Part shown: piece after piece, positions 41,989-50,770 of the stretch | How positions within the stretch are numbered: position 1 is the first letter of the stretch | Layout: each line of letters starts with the position of its first letter | Assembly (NCBI GenBank): GCA_903873905.1 | Contig: CAIQQJ010000106.1 | Coordinates: 1 to 64,000 of the forward strand | DNA: 64,000 nucleotides | Source of the DNA: an uncultured Flavobacteriales bacterium | GTDB lineage: Bacteria; Bacteroidota; Bacteroidia; Palsa-965 | Reading direction: 5' to 3' | Program-made: the position numbers and the translations under genes | The notes under the pieces: generated by a model | Database searches by the model: none | The model's input: the letters and a program-made list of their open reading frames with translations, nothing else | What the model was told of the DNA's origin: nothing

Positions 41989-42073
41989 TGAGCAGCTTTT
42001 AAAAAAAATCATTTCGTTTTTTTAATAAACTTAATTTTTCTCTCTACACAAACAACTCCAAAACTTTGACCCC

Positions 42074-43171
42074 ATGAAAATAAAAGTTTCCCTGCTTGCT
42101 ATTTTTATAAGCACATTCCTTTCCGCACAAATTACGGTTTCACTCCTGAGTTCAACTGCAAGTTGTCTTTTGCCATGCAACGGAACCGTGAACGTAATTG
42201 CAACAGGAGGAACTCCACCGTATTCATACACTATTCTTCCCAATGCAATTAACAATGCCACTGGTAGTTTCACAGGTATTTGTTCTGGTTCTTACACTGT
42301 CACTGTTACAGATGCAACTTTTAACATTGGAACTTATTCTTCAACAGTTGCAACCATTTCTGCGCCGAGTATCACAACTGTCACCACAACTGGAATATTG
42401 CCACCTTCAAACTACGAAGCAACTGTTACTTATACAGGTGGACAACCGCGATACATTGTGCAATGGTTCTATGAGCCATCCGGAGTGATGATTAGACAGG
42501 ATCTTGTTTCGACAATGAATGATACAATAACACATCTCTCTCCTGGAGATTATGGTGTGATCGTAACTGATTCCGTCAATAGTGTTTCTGGATGCCAAGG
42601 ATTAAATCAAGCACCCTATTTATTTTCCATCTGTGACCCATCTATTGGTGTAGGCTTTATCAATTACACACCAAATGACACCGTATGTCCTGGCACACCA
42701 ATTACGATCAATTACATTACTGTACCTATGGGTCAGATCAATATTTTATATCAGGTTTTCATGTCCGATAATCCAAATTGTGATCCTTCCGCATCCAATG
42801 GCACTTTTTCATGCAACATAAGTCAAACAACAACATTCACTGGTTTTTGGGCTTATTCAGCTACTTGTGCTCCTATTCCCTTTGCACCAGTCACCATTAC
42901 CGTTCTTCCATGTGTGGGAATAAATGAGCAGCAGTCGACTAATTTTGTTTCCATTTTTCCAAATCCTGGCAATGGAGCTTTCACTTTAAAAACGAATCAG
43001 ACTACTGCAGTTCAATTGGAGATCTTTGATGAAACAGGAAGGAACTGTTATACTTCATCTTCAAAAAATGGAGACGAAATTTTTACTGGACTGAAATCTG
43101 GAATTTATTTCATTCGCATTCTTTCTGATGCTGGAACCAAAATAGAAAAGTTGGTGATTACCAATAAGTAA
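42074..43171 (+). CDS. SprB-repeat-like T9SS type A secreted protein
   Basis: 365 residues with a signal peptide (MKIKVSLLAIFISTFLSAQ). At about 30-100 is a SprB-like repeat (CLLPCNGTVNVIATGGTPPY, then GSYTVTVTDATFN). A second SprB-like or Ig-like region follows to about 280, and the C-terminal T9SS sorting domain reads VSIFPNPGNGAFTLKT, then SGIYFIRILSD and EKLVITNK. Probably a surface protein. No close partners; the next gene is convergent beyond a repeat element. Confidence 0.83.
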   Translation: MKIKVSLLAIFISTFLSAQITVSLLSSTASCLLPCNGTVNVIATGGTPPYSYTILPNAINNATGSFTGICSGSYTVTVTDATFNIGTYSSTVATISAPSITTVTTTGILPPSNYEATVTYTGGQPRYIVQWFYEPSGVMIRQDLVSTMNDTITHLSPGDYGVIVTDSVNSVSGCQGLNQAPYLFSICDPSIGVGFINYTPNDTVCPGTPITINYITVPMGQINILYQVFMSDNPNCDPSASNGTFSCNISQTTTFTGFWAYSATCAPIPFAPVTITVLPCVGINEQQSTNFVSIFPNPGNGAFTLKTNQTTAVQLEIFDETGRNCYTSSSKNGDEIFTGLKSGIYFIRILSDAGTKIEKLVITNK

Positions 43172-43417
43172 CCTCACCCCTTTTGTGAGTTTGTTTTAAG
43201 CAGAAACTTTGGAGAATTCCCCTCTCCGAAGGAGAGGGGTGAGTGAGACCTCAGATGAAGGAGAAGCAATTAATATTAGTTTGTTCAGAAATTTCAATTT
43301 CAAAAAACACATACTCGAAATATTTTTGAATACCGAGAACGTTCTCGCCCCTCTCCTTCGGAGAGGGGGATTCTGAAATGTTTCTCACAATTACAAACTC
43401 CGTAAAGGGGTGAGGTT
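43170..43417. repeat. MITE-like repeat element with terminal inverted repeats
   Basis: AACCTCACCCCTTT (from 43170) and its inverted copy near 43404-43417 bound the element, with GAGTTTG also shared. Two perfect hairpins lie inside: CCCCTCTCCGAAGGAGAGGG (43219-43239) and CCCCTCTCCTTCGGAGAGGG (43348-43368). It fills the space between two convergent genes and may act as terminator. No gene inside. Confidence 0.75.
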
Positions 43418-44114
43418 ATTTTGCAATCAAACGGAATCCTCTTCCGTGAATATTCATGATTTCTACGGTTGGATCATCCTTCAAATATTTTCTAAGCTTC
43501 GCGATATATACATCCATACTGCGTGAATTGAAATAACTGTCGTCACCCCAAATTGTATTCAATGCGAATGAACGATCAAGTACTTCGTTTTTATGAAGCG
43601 CCAGCAAACGCAAAAGATCCGCTTCTTTCGAAGTAAGTTTCTGCGGCTTATTGCCGAATTCCAACATTTGTCTTGTATAATCGTATTTGTAATCGCCGAT
43701 CGTAAAAAGAGTTTGCTCCATGTTGAGCGCGCCACCTTTTGTTCTTCGGAGAATTGCCTTTAAACGCAACAGCAATTCTTCCATGCTGAATGGTTTGGTA
43801 ATATAATCATCGGCACCAGCATTGAATCCCTCAATTGTATCTTCCTTCATCGACTTCGCGGTGAGAAATACAACAGGAATGTCCTTGTTGATGGTTCGGA
43901 TTTCTTTCGCGAGTGTGTAACCGTCTTTAACGGGCATCATCACATCGAGCAGACAGAGATCAAAAGTTCCTTTTCGGAACTGATCAAATCCTTCTTTTCC
44001 GTTTGTCGCGAGAACGGTTGCATATCCCTTCGCGTCGAGATATTCCTGCAGAAGTTTTCCGAGATTCGGATCGTCCTCAGCGAGGAGAATTTTGGCTTTT
44101 GTTTCTGTACTCAT
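43416..44114 (-). CDS. OmpR-family response regulator (RprY-like)
   Basis: 232 residues. Receiver with D14-D15, phospho-acceptor D57 (LCLLDVMMP), T85 and K107 (YITKPFS), all present, followed by a winged-helix DNA-binding domain (about 130-230: KLTSKEADLLRLLALHKNEV, then YFNSRSMDVYIAKLRKYLKD). The pair with the kinase gene upstream resembles Bacteroides RprXY. The ATG overlaps the kinase stop (ATGA at 44111-44114), so kinase and regulator are coupled. Confidence 0.95.
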   Translation of the reverse strand: MSTETKAKILLAEDDPNLGKLLQEYLDAKGYATVLATNGKEGFDQFRKGTFDLCLLDVMMPVKDGYTLAKEIRTINKDIPVVFLTAKSMKEDTIEGFNAGADDYITKPFSMEELLLRLKAILRRTKGGALNMEQTLFTIGDYKYDYTRQMLEFGNKPQKLTSKEADLLRLLALHKNEVLDRSFALNTIWGDDSYFNSRSMDVYIAKLRKYLKDDPTVEIMNIHGRGFRLIAK

Positions 44115-45673
44115 GACAATGGTTTTTCATTCAAGATGTATGGCAACCGCACATGAAAATTACTTCCATGTCCCGGTTCACTTTCTACCCACACTTCACC
44201 ACCGTGTTTTTCCACAATTGCTTTTACATAACTCAATCCGAGTCCAAAGCCTTTTACATCGTGAATATTACCGGTGGGAACGCGGTAAAGTTTTTCGAAA
44301 ATCTTTTTCTGATTTTCGCGTGCGATTCCGATTCCATTATCCTGTACACAGAACTCAATTCCATTGGCAAGGTCCTGGGTGTAGATTTTAATACTCGGTT
44401 TTACTGGTGTGTATTTAATCGCGTTATCAAGCAAGTTGTAAATAATATTTTGAATATGTGTATGATCGGCATAAATTTCGTGCTTGTCCGCTTTAAGTTC
44501 AGCAGAAATTTCTCCTTCCTTTTTGTCAATTGCCAACTGCACACTTCCAATAGCCTGAAGAATGATATCGTGCAAATCAATGTTGATCGGTTTGAGTTTG
44601 AAATTGCCTTTGTCGAGAAGTGCCGTTTGCAAAACATTTTCCACCAATATTCCCAATCGCTTATTTTCTTCCTTGATCATGGTGAGATAACGATCAGTCC
44701 GTTCTTTCGTTTTGGAAATATCCTCATCCCCCAACACTTCGCAAGCAAGAGAAATGGTTGAAATTGGCGTCTTCAGCTCATGCGTCATATTGCTGATAAA
44801 ATCGTTTTTGATTTCTGAAAGATGTTTCTGTCGAAAAATGGTGGAGATGGAATAATAAAAAAGCCAAATGATAAACAGAATGAAAAATGCAGAGATGATC
44901 AGCATGATCCACATCGATTTTAAAATAAATCCTCTTTCATTTGGGAAATAAATTGACAACATTTTCGGCTGGGCAAACAAACTTTCCGCAGTAAGATTAA
45001 CGCGATAGTGACTTGTAAGCAAACTGTCTTTTATTGAATTTCCAGTTGAACGTTTGCAATCGAAAGTACAAGGAGGGGAATTAAGAATAGCATAAACATA
45101 ATGCGTATTGATCCCACGACTCACAAATTCATTTCGCAACAAAGAATCAACTAATGAAGTGTCAATGTAATTCGAGTAATCATTGTAAACATTAATGTGA
45201 ACCACTTCATCAAAAAGATTGTTGAACATTCCTGCTGTGGCATTCAAATCATTCGGTGACGAAATATTGGATGGCCGATGTGCATTCGCAGAAATGAGAT
45301 TTGCCGAAACGTTGGCATTAAATTCGCGCCCAAGTGTATCTCCTGGATATGATTTTGTTCTTGAACTCGTGTTGCGTTTTCCTGCAGAATCAGAAACAAA
45401 TTCTTCATACACATTCACTCTTCCCGATTGTGCCATATAAGGATTGGTCACAAAACTTTGCCGGCGATAACTGAGTTGACGACGCAAACGTAAACCCATT
45501 TGATTATGACTATATTTTTTTGAAACCTGCACCAAAGCCTCCCGCACATCCTGCGCGAAATGTTCACGCTTCTGATCTATCGCTCCGCTGATCCAATAAT
45601 ACTGAATCACGCAAAGCCCCATCAAGGCGGCACCTGCAAGAAACGTAATCAGTTTTGGCGATACTATTTTCAT
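44111..45673 (-). CDS. Membrane sensor histidine kinase (RprX-like)
   Basis: 520 residues from the ATG at 45673 (MKIVSPKLITFLAG); the frame is open to 45691. First membrane helix about 8-28, periplasmic sensor domain about 30-255, second helix about 258-280 (MLIISAFFILFIIWLFYY). HisKA has the H-box SNMTHELKTPISTI. The HATPase has N-box YNLLDNAIKYTP, G1 DNGIGIA and G2 GFGLGLSYVK. It faces its regulator at 43416-44114 and is the first gene of that operon. The stimulus is unknown. Confidence 0.95.
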   Translation of the reverse strand: MKIVSPKLITFLAGAALMGLCVIQYYWISGAIDQKREHFAQDVREALVQVSKKYSHNQMGLRLRRQLSYRRQSFVTNPYMAQSGRVNVYEEFVSDSAGKRNTSSRTKSYPGDTLGREFNANVSANLISANAHRPSNISSPNDLNATAGMFNNLFDEVVHINVYNDYSNYIDTSLVDSLLRNEFVSRGINTHYVYAILNSPPCTFDCKRSTGNSIKDSLLTSHYRVNLTAESLFAQPKMLSIYFPNERGFILKSMWIMLIISAFFILFIIWLFYYSISTIFRQKHLSEIKNDFISNMTHELKTPISTISLACEVLGDEDISKTKERTDRYLTMIKEENKRLGILVENVLQTALLDKGNFKLKPINIDLHDIILQAIGSVQLAIDKKEGEISAELKADKHEIYADHTHIQNIIYNLLDNAIKYTPVKPSIKIYTQDLANGIEFCVQDNGIGIARENQKKIFEKLYRVPTGNIHDVKGFGLGLSYVKAIVEKHGGEVWVESEPGHGSNFHVRLPYILNEKPLS

Positions 45674-45816
45674 TCCTAACAAAATTAACAATCAACAACC
45701 CTCCTAAAGCCGAATGAATCATGGGTTAACAATCTTTAACGGCACTAAAAATTAGGTAAAAAAGTGATTTAGGAGACATAAAACCAACTTATCATTCAAT
45801 ACAATCGGTAAAGAAT

Positions 45817-45824
45817 TACTTTTG
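45817..45824 (+). promoter_or_regulatory. Candidate -7 element of the 45844 gene
   Basis: TACTTTTG is a full match to TAnnTTTG, 19 bases before the ATG. The -33 element is weak. Confidence 0.4.
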
Positions 45825-45843
45825 TAAAAAAAAAATAACCTAC

Positions 45844-47235
45844 ATGAAACATAAATTACTTTTTACCATTAGTCTGTTTGTTGCAATGGCAATGAGCGCT
45901 CAAACAATTCCGAACAGTGGATTTGAATTCTGGAACGCTTCTTCAATTGACAATCCATTGTATTATCCACAAACTTCCAATCAACAGGCACTTCAAGCTG
46001 GCCTTCCGCAAAATGCGTTGAAAGTTACAGATCCACAACAAGGAACATTAGCCATTCAATTAAACACGGTTACCAATGGCGTTGATACAATGTTTGGATA
46101 TTTTCTCAATGGAGATCCAAATTCACTTGCTGGAGGAATTCCTTATTCACAACATCCAATTACGCTAACGGGCTATTACAAATGCAACGTCATGGCGGGT
46201 GACACTGCTTTCGTTTTTATCGTTTTTAAACAAGGAGGAATTGCGGTTAGTCAGGATTTCGCAATATTCACTGGTAATCATTCTTCCGCTTATGTACCAT
46301 TTACACTCACTTTAACAATTCCTGCACTTGCAACTCCCGATAGCATAATCGTTGGGGCGGCATCAAGCAATGCGTTTGTCAACCGTGGAATTCCAGGCAG
46401 CATGTTGCAACTTGATAATCTCACTTTCACTGGAGTTTCTAGTCAACCTACAATGATGAACGGAAGTTTTGAAAATTGGATTTCCATCAACACTAGCACG
46501 CCACAAAATTGGGGAACTGCAGGTGATTTGATTTATCAAACTAATGATGCACACACCGGAACTTACGCAGTGGAGATGAATACTTTTTCATATGGAGGTC
46601 CTAACGTAAGTCCTTCCTACATCACCAATGGAATTTTCCCTCCTCAATCAGGTCCACAAGGTGGGCGTCCTTACACTTTGTTGAATGATACACTTTGCGG
46701 TTGGTATAAATACATCCCAGTTGGCATTGACAGCGCAACAATTTACCTTTCAACATCTCAAAATACAGTTGGTGTTGGAGGCGGAGTTCTTGGATTGCCC
46801 CCAGTTTCTGTTTATACATTTTTCTCGATGCCATTTTCAAGTTTCATGCAACCTGACACCTTGTTGATTGTTCTTGCATCAGGATACAATGGATCGGACG
46901 CTTCGAATGTTGGAAGTGTTTTCAAAGTCGATGATCTTTATTTGAAATCTTCTGCTGTTGGTATTGCTGTTTTGAACTGGAATACTTTTGGAAAAGTTCA
47001 ACTATATCCTAATCCTTCAAGTGTGGATTGTTGGATGGAATTCGACAATAATGAGAATTCCCCAATGAAAATGACAGTCACCGATGAACTTGGAAAAACA
47101 GTTTCTGAAATTGAAATAACAGGAACAGGACACCAGCGTCAGCACATTGACACGTCTGTTTTGTCAAAAGGAATTTATGTTGTTACCCTTACACAAAACG
47201 GAAATCATACTTCTAGAAAGCTTTTCGTAGATTAA
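45844..47235 (+). CDS. T9SS type A secreted protein with two jelly-roll-like domains
   Basis: 463 residues with a signal peptide (MKHKLLFTISLFVAMAMSAQ). Two similar domains of about 180 residues each begin with IPNSGFEFWNA and MMNGSFENWIS and carry LTGYYKCNVMAGDTAFVFIV and LCGWYKYIPVGIDSATIYL. Such folds are seen in carbohydrate-binding and PCMD-like domains of Bacteroidota. The C-terminal sorting domain reads VQLYPNPSSVDCWMEF and KGIYVVTLTQ, then KLFVD. Probably a surface glycan-binding protein; this is inference. It is divergent from the RprX-like gene. Confidence 0.84.
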   Translation: MKHKLLFTISLFVAMAMSAQTIPNSGFEFWNASSIDNPLYYPQTSNQQALQAGLPQNALKVTDPQQGTLAIQLNTVTNGVDTMFGYFLNGDPNSLAGGIPYSQHPITLTGYYKCNVMAGDTAFVFIVFKQGGIAVSQDFAIFTGNHSSAYVPFTLTLTIPALATPDSIIVGAASSNAFVNRGIPGSMLQLDNLTFTGVSSQPTMMNGSFENWISINTSTPQNWGTAGDLIYQTNDAHTGTYAVEMNTFSYGGPNVSPSYITNGIFPPQSGPQGGRPYTLLNDTLCGWYKYIPVGIDSATIYLSTSQNTVGVGGGVLGLPPVSVYTFFSMPFSSFMQPDTLLIVLASGYNGSDASNVGSVFKVDDLYLKSSAVGIAVLNWNTFGKVQLYPNPSSVDCWMEFDNNENSPMKMTVTDELGKTVSEIEITGTGHQRQHIDTSVLSKGIYVVTLTQNGNHTSRKLFVD

Positions 47236-47242
47236 AATTATT

Positions 47243-47329
47243 GGGTACGAATTACGAATTTTTGCGAATAAATACGAAAAATGAAAATGCAATTCGTAAC
47301 TATTCGTTTTTGATTCGTAATTCGTACCC
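47243..47329. repeat. 17-base perfect inverted repeat between convergent genes
   Basis: GGGTACGAATTACGAAT (47243-47259) is the exact inverted copy of 47313-47329, with further TACGAA pairing inside. The stem could terminate both convergent genes. Confidence 0.75.
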
Positions 47330-47871
47330 TATTTTTTCAACGACCATATCGCAGAATCCCACCAGCCTTTGTAAAAATAATTTTCCTTGTAATAGGCTTC
47401 CATTTGGAATCCTAATTTTTCAAGCACACGTTTCGAAGCCATGTGATCGGGAGTGATATTCGCCTCGATGGAATGTAAATTCATTTTATTGAATCCGAAT
47501 TCAATTACAGCTTTAACGGCTTCCGTCATAATGCCCTTATTCCAAAATTCAGGATTCAATTCATAACCCATATCGGCTCGGAAATGCTGATGAACTATTT
47601 TTTTGAATCCAACAGACCCAATTAATTTTCCGCTTTCCTTTTCCTCAATTCCCCATCGCACCCCATTTCCCTCCGCGAACAGTTTTTGCCAAGAATAAAT
47701 TAATTTTTCGGCTTGTTTTATTTCTTCAAAAACAGGCTCGCCTCGTTGTAACATTACACGCGGATCAGCATATAAATGGAAAATTATTGGAGCATCAATT
47801 CCCGATACCAAACGTAAGCGCAAACGTTCGGTATGTAATGCTGGGAATATTTTTGGAAAACTTAATTCCAT
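47329..47871 (-). CDS. GNAT-family N-acetyltransferase (RimJ/RimL type)
   Basis: 180 residues from the ATG at 47871 (MELSFPKIFPALHTERLRLR); the frame is open to 47895. Family features: TERLRLRLVSG start, GSVGFKKI, YELNPEFWNKGIMTEAVKAV and HMASKRVLEKLGF (the acetyl-CoA region and the conserved end). Such enzymes transfer acetyl groups to proteins, for example N-terminal amines, or to small molecules; the substrate is unknown. The stop lies inside the inverted repeat. Confidence 0.88.
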   Translation of the reverse strand: MELSFPKIFPALHTERLRLRLVSGIDAPIIFHLYADPRVMLQRGEPVFEEIKQAEKLIYSWQKLFAEGNGVRWGIEEKESGKLIGSVGFKKIVHQHFRADMGYELNPEFWNKGIMTEAVKAVIEFGFNKMNLHSIEANITPDHMASKRVLEKLGFQMEAYYKENYFYKGWWDSAIWSLKK

Positions 47872-47945
47872 TTGATAGCTAAGATAATGGAACAATTGTT
47901 ACAACAAATCATAAGGTCTTCTGCTTATCTTTACAATTCGAAATA

Positions 47946-48758
47946 ATGGAATACTTCGCCTATCCTGCCGCCATCATCATGGGCATACTTCTTGGTTTAA
48001 TCGGTGGTGGAGGATCTATCCTCACACTTCCTTTGCTCGTTTACCTGTTGCACATTCCAACAACGGAGGCTACTACGTATTCACTTTTCATTGTTGGCCT
48101 TACCGCTTTTTTCGGTGCGTCCTATTATGTGAAAAATAATTTTGTCTGCTGGAAAACCATGTTGTTTTTTGGTGTGCCTTCCCTATCCGCCACCTATTTT
48201 ACAAGAGCAAAAATTCTCCCTTCGTTTCCCAATACATTTTCAATTTTCGGTTCTGAAATATCCAAAGATCTTTTCATTATGATCTTATTTGCCGTATTAA
48301 TGCTTGCCGCTTCCTATTCCATGATTCGCCCTCTGAAAGTTATTCGCCAAGGAGATTATCCTGAGACAAAACGTTATCGTTATGTATTAATTCTTCTTGG
48401 AGGATTAATGGTCGGAACAATTGTGGGAATGCTTGGTGCGGGTGGTGGGTTTTTAATTATTCCCACACTTGTTATTCTTGCAAATCTCCCAATGAAAAAA
48501 GCAATCGGAACTTCTTTGGGCTTGATCTTCATTAATTGCACAATTGGTTTTGGTGGCGATTTATTTCACAGCGTCCATCCAGATTGGATTTTGCTTTTGA
48601 GATTCTCTGCCTTCTCTATTGTTGGAATGGCAATTGGTCTTTGGCTTTCACGCTATATTTCTGGAAACAAATTGAAACCGGCCTTCGGTTGGTTTATTCT
48701 CATAATTGGAATTTTCATTTTAGTAAAGGAATATTTAATTCATCATCAACATTCTTAA
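47946..48758 (+). CDS. TSUP/TauE-SafE family membrane transporter
   Basis: 270 residues with about eight membrane helices. Family features: the GGGGSILTLPLLVYLL-type start (LIGGGGSILTLPLLVYLLHI), TEATTYSLFIVGLTA and the mirrored GMLGAGGGFLIIPTLVILAN. TSUP proteins move sulfur compounds such as sulfite or thiosulfate. The next gene, 10 bases downstream, is a persulfide-dioxygenase/rhodanese-type protein, so a joint sulfur-handling role is likely. Confidence 0.88.
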   Translation: MEYFAYPAAIIMGILLGLIGGGGSILTLPLLVYLLHIPTTEATTYSLFIVGLTAFFGASYYVKNNFVCWKTMLFFGVPSLSATYFTRAKILPSFPNTFSIFGSEISKDLFIMILFAVLMLAASYSMIRPLKVIRQGDYPETKRYRYVLILLGGLMVGTIVGMLGAGGGFLIIPTLVILANLPMKKAIGTSLGLIFINCTIGFGGDLFHSVHPDWILLLRFSAFSIVGMAIGLWLSRYISGNKLKPAFGWFILIIGIFILVKEYLIHHQHS

Positions 48759-48768
48759 AAAATCCGCC

Positions 48769-50166
48769 ATGTACATTGAACAACTTTATACAAATTGTCT
48801 TGCCGAAGCGGCCTATTGGATTGAATCCGATGGCGAAGCTGCGGTCATTGATCCTCTTCGTGAAACGGAACCGTATTTGAAAAAAGCTGCTGAACGCGGA
48901 GTGAAAATTAAATACGTTTTCGAAACACACTTCCATGCCGATTTTGTTTCCGGTCATATCGATTTGGCAAAAGCTACTGGTGCTACAATTGTTTTTGGTC
49001 CAACTGCCGAAACAAATTATGAAGCACACACTGCTGTTGATGGAGAGGAATTTTCATTGGGGAAAATTACTTTGCGCGTTTTGCACACACCCGGTCACAC
49101 ACCTGAATCTACTTGCTATTTATTGCTCGATGAAAATAAAAAAGAACATTCTGTCTTCACAGGAGATACCCTTTTTGTTGGCGATGTTGGCCGTCCCGAT
49201 TTGTTGGATGGAAAAATGTCGAAAGAAACATTGGCTTCCATGTTGTATGATTCCTTGAACAACAAATTAAAAAAATTGGGTGATGATGTAATGGTTTATC
49301 CTGCGCATGGTCCTGGAAGTTCTTGCGGAAAAAACATTGGCAAGGAAACCTGGTCTACCATTGGCGAACAGAAAAAAACAAATTACGCGATGTTGGAAAA
49401 TGATCGTGAGAAATTTATTCTTGCCGTCACTGATGGACTTTCTGCGCCTCCACAATATTTTTTCAAGGATGCGATGATCAATAAAAAGGGTTATGAAAAT
49501 ATTGAAAATATTTTAGAACGAAACAGCATTCCACTCTCTCCTGAAAAAGCGAAACAAGCAATTGAAAATGGTGCGCTTGTTTTAGATACGCGCATTGCCG
49601 ATAATTTTGAAACAGGATTTATTCCCGGCGCAATTAACATTGGTCTTGATGGAACTTTTGCCGTTTGGGTTGGAACTTTAATTGATATCAATGTTCCGAT
49701 TTTAGTTGTTGCCGCTCCTGGAAAAGAAATTGAATCCATCCTGCGGCTTGCTAGAGTTGGATTTGAAAATGTTGTCGGTTTTCTGGAAGGTGGAATTGAA
49801 GCATGGGAAAAAGCGGGATTCCCAACCGAAACAATTCAGTCCATCAATCCCGACGAATTTGCAAAAGCAGTTCGCAGTAGAGAAAATGAAAGAACAATTT
49901 TGGATGTTCGTCGCCCAGGAGAATTTGAAGCGGGGCATGTGAAAGGCGCAAATCTTCTTTGCCTAACCAGTTTTTCCAATCCAAAGAATTTGTCAACGCT
50001 CTCATTGGAAAAACCATATTACATTCATTGCGGAGGTGGATACCGTTCCATGATTGCAGCAACTATTCTGAAAGCAAAAGGCTTCACGAATATTGTGAAT
50101 GTAAGACAAGGTTGGAGTGGAATTAAAAATCAGGATTTGCCTTTGGTGTTGCCGGAGAAAGTTTGA
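48769..50166 (+). CDS. Metallo-beta-lactamase-fold hydrolase with two rhodanese domains
   Basis: 465 residues. The N-terminal metallo-hydrolase domain (about 1-230) has the metal motif H54-x-H56-x-D58 and H63 (THFHADFVSGH), H110 (HTPGHTPES) and D133 (FTGDTLFVGD), as in persulfide dioxygenases of the ETHE1 type. Two rhodanese domains follow. The first (about 265-345) lacks the catalytic Cys (VVAAPGKEIES), while the second (about 360-460) has it (IHCGGGYRSMI). The set fits glutathione-persulfide or thiosulfate oxidation and sulfur transfer. It is 10 bases from the TSUP gene. Its 3' end is partly duplicated at 51856-51882. Confidence 0.92.
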   Translation: MYIEQLYTNCLAEAAYWIESDGEAAVIDPLRETEPYLKKAAERGVKIKYVFETHFHADFVSGHIDLAKATGATIVFGPTAETNYEAHTAVDGEEFSLGKITLRVLHTPGHTPESTCYLLLDENKKEHSVFTGDTLFVGDVGRPDLLDGKMSKETLASMLYDSLNNKLKKLGDDVMVYPAHGPGSSCGKNIGKETWSTIGEQKKTNYAMLENDREKFILAVTDGLSAPPQYFFKDAMINKKGYENIENILERNSIPLSPEKAKQAIENGALVLDTRIADNFETGFIPGAINIGLDGTFAVWVGTLIDINVPILVVAAPGKEIESILRLARVGFENVVGFLEGGIEAWEKAGFPTETIQSINPDEFAKAVRSRENERTILDVRRPGEFEAGHVKGANLLCLTSFSNPKNLSTLSLEKPYYIHCGGGYRSMIAATILKAKGFTNIVNVRQGWSGIKNQDLPLVLPEKV

Positions 50167-50770
50167 GTTGACGATTTGAAAATTCGACATTCGATATTTT
50201 ACATTGGATATTCGATATTCATTTTTCGCCTGCCTCCTGCCCCTTTTTTGCCTGTCCCTCTTTAAAAATCTGGGCGTGCCCTAAAGGTCGGGCTATCCGC
50301 TACAAGTCCGTCAACGCTAAATGCAAACGCACTTCGGGCTTTCCACTGCTATCCCTCACGCAAAAAACAATTGTAATACCATTAGCCAATATATAGTAGT
50401 CTGGCGTTTACATAACCTACAAACATTTTCTAAGGAAACTTTATAGCCTAATTTAATAATCGTGGAATAGGAAATTATCTAGTACATGAAACAGGCCGCT
50501 CCTACGGCGCTGATCATGAATTGAGAAAATTTTCAGCTCCAGAGGAGCGCCCCGTTTGTAATAAAAAATGCAAAAAATAATTAAAGCGCTGTAGGCGCGA
50601 CCTGTTAGGTGCACACCAATAAATTGATTTGGAATCAGAGAAAATGAGATTGAATATTGGTCTATATTATATTGGCAAGTGGTATAAATTGGCAATTAAT
50701 GATTTGAAAATTCGATATTCGATATTTTACATTGGATATTCGATATTTACTTTCATTCACCACACATAAC
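50167..50770. repeat. Repeat-filled intergenic region, no gene
   Basis: A 47-base direct repeat (50173-50219 and 50701-50747, one difference; starts GATTTGAAAATTCGA) flanks about 480 bases. Inside are a GGGCGTGCC unit (50272-50350, ending in CCCTCACGCAAAAAAC) and a block with GCTCCTACGGCGCT, CTCCAGAGGAGCGC and GCGCTGTAGGCGCGACCTGT (about 50491-50610), the palindromic signature of another interspersed repeat. No gene is seen. Confidence 0.75.
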
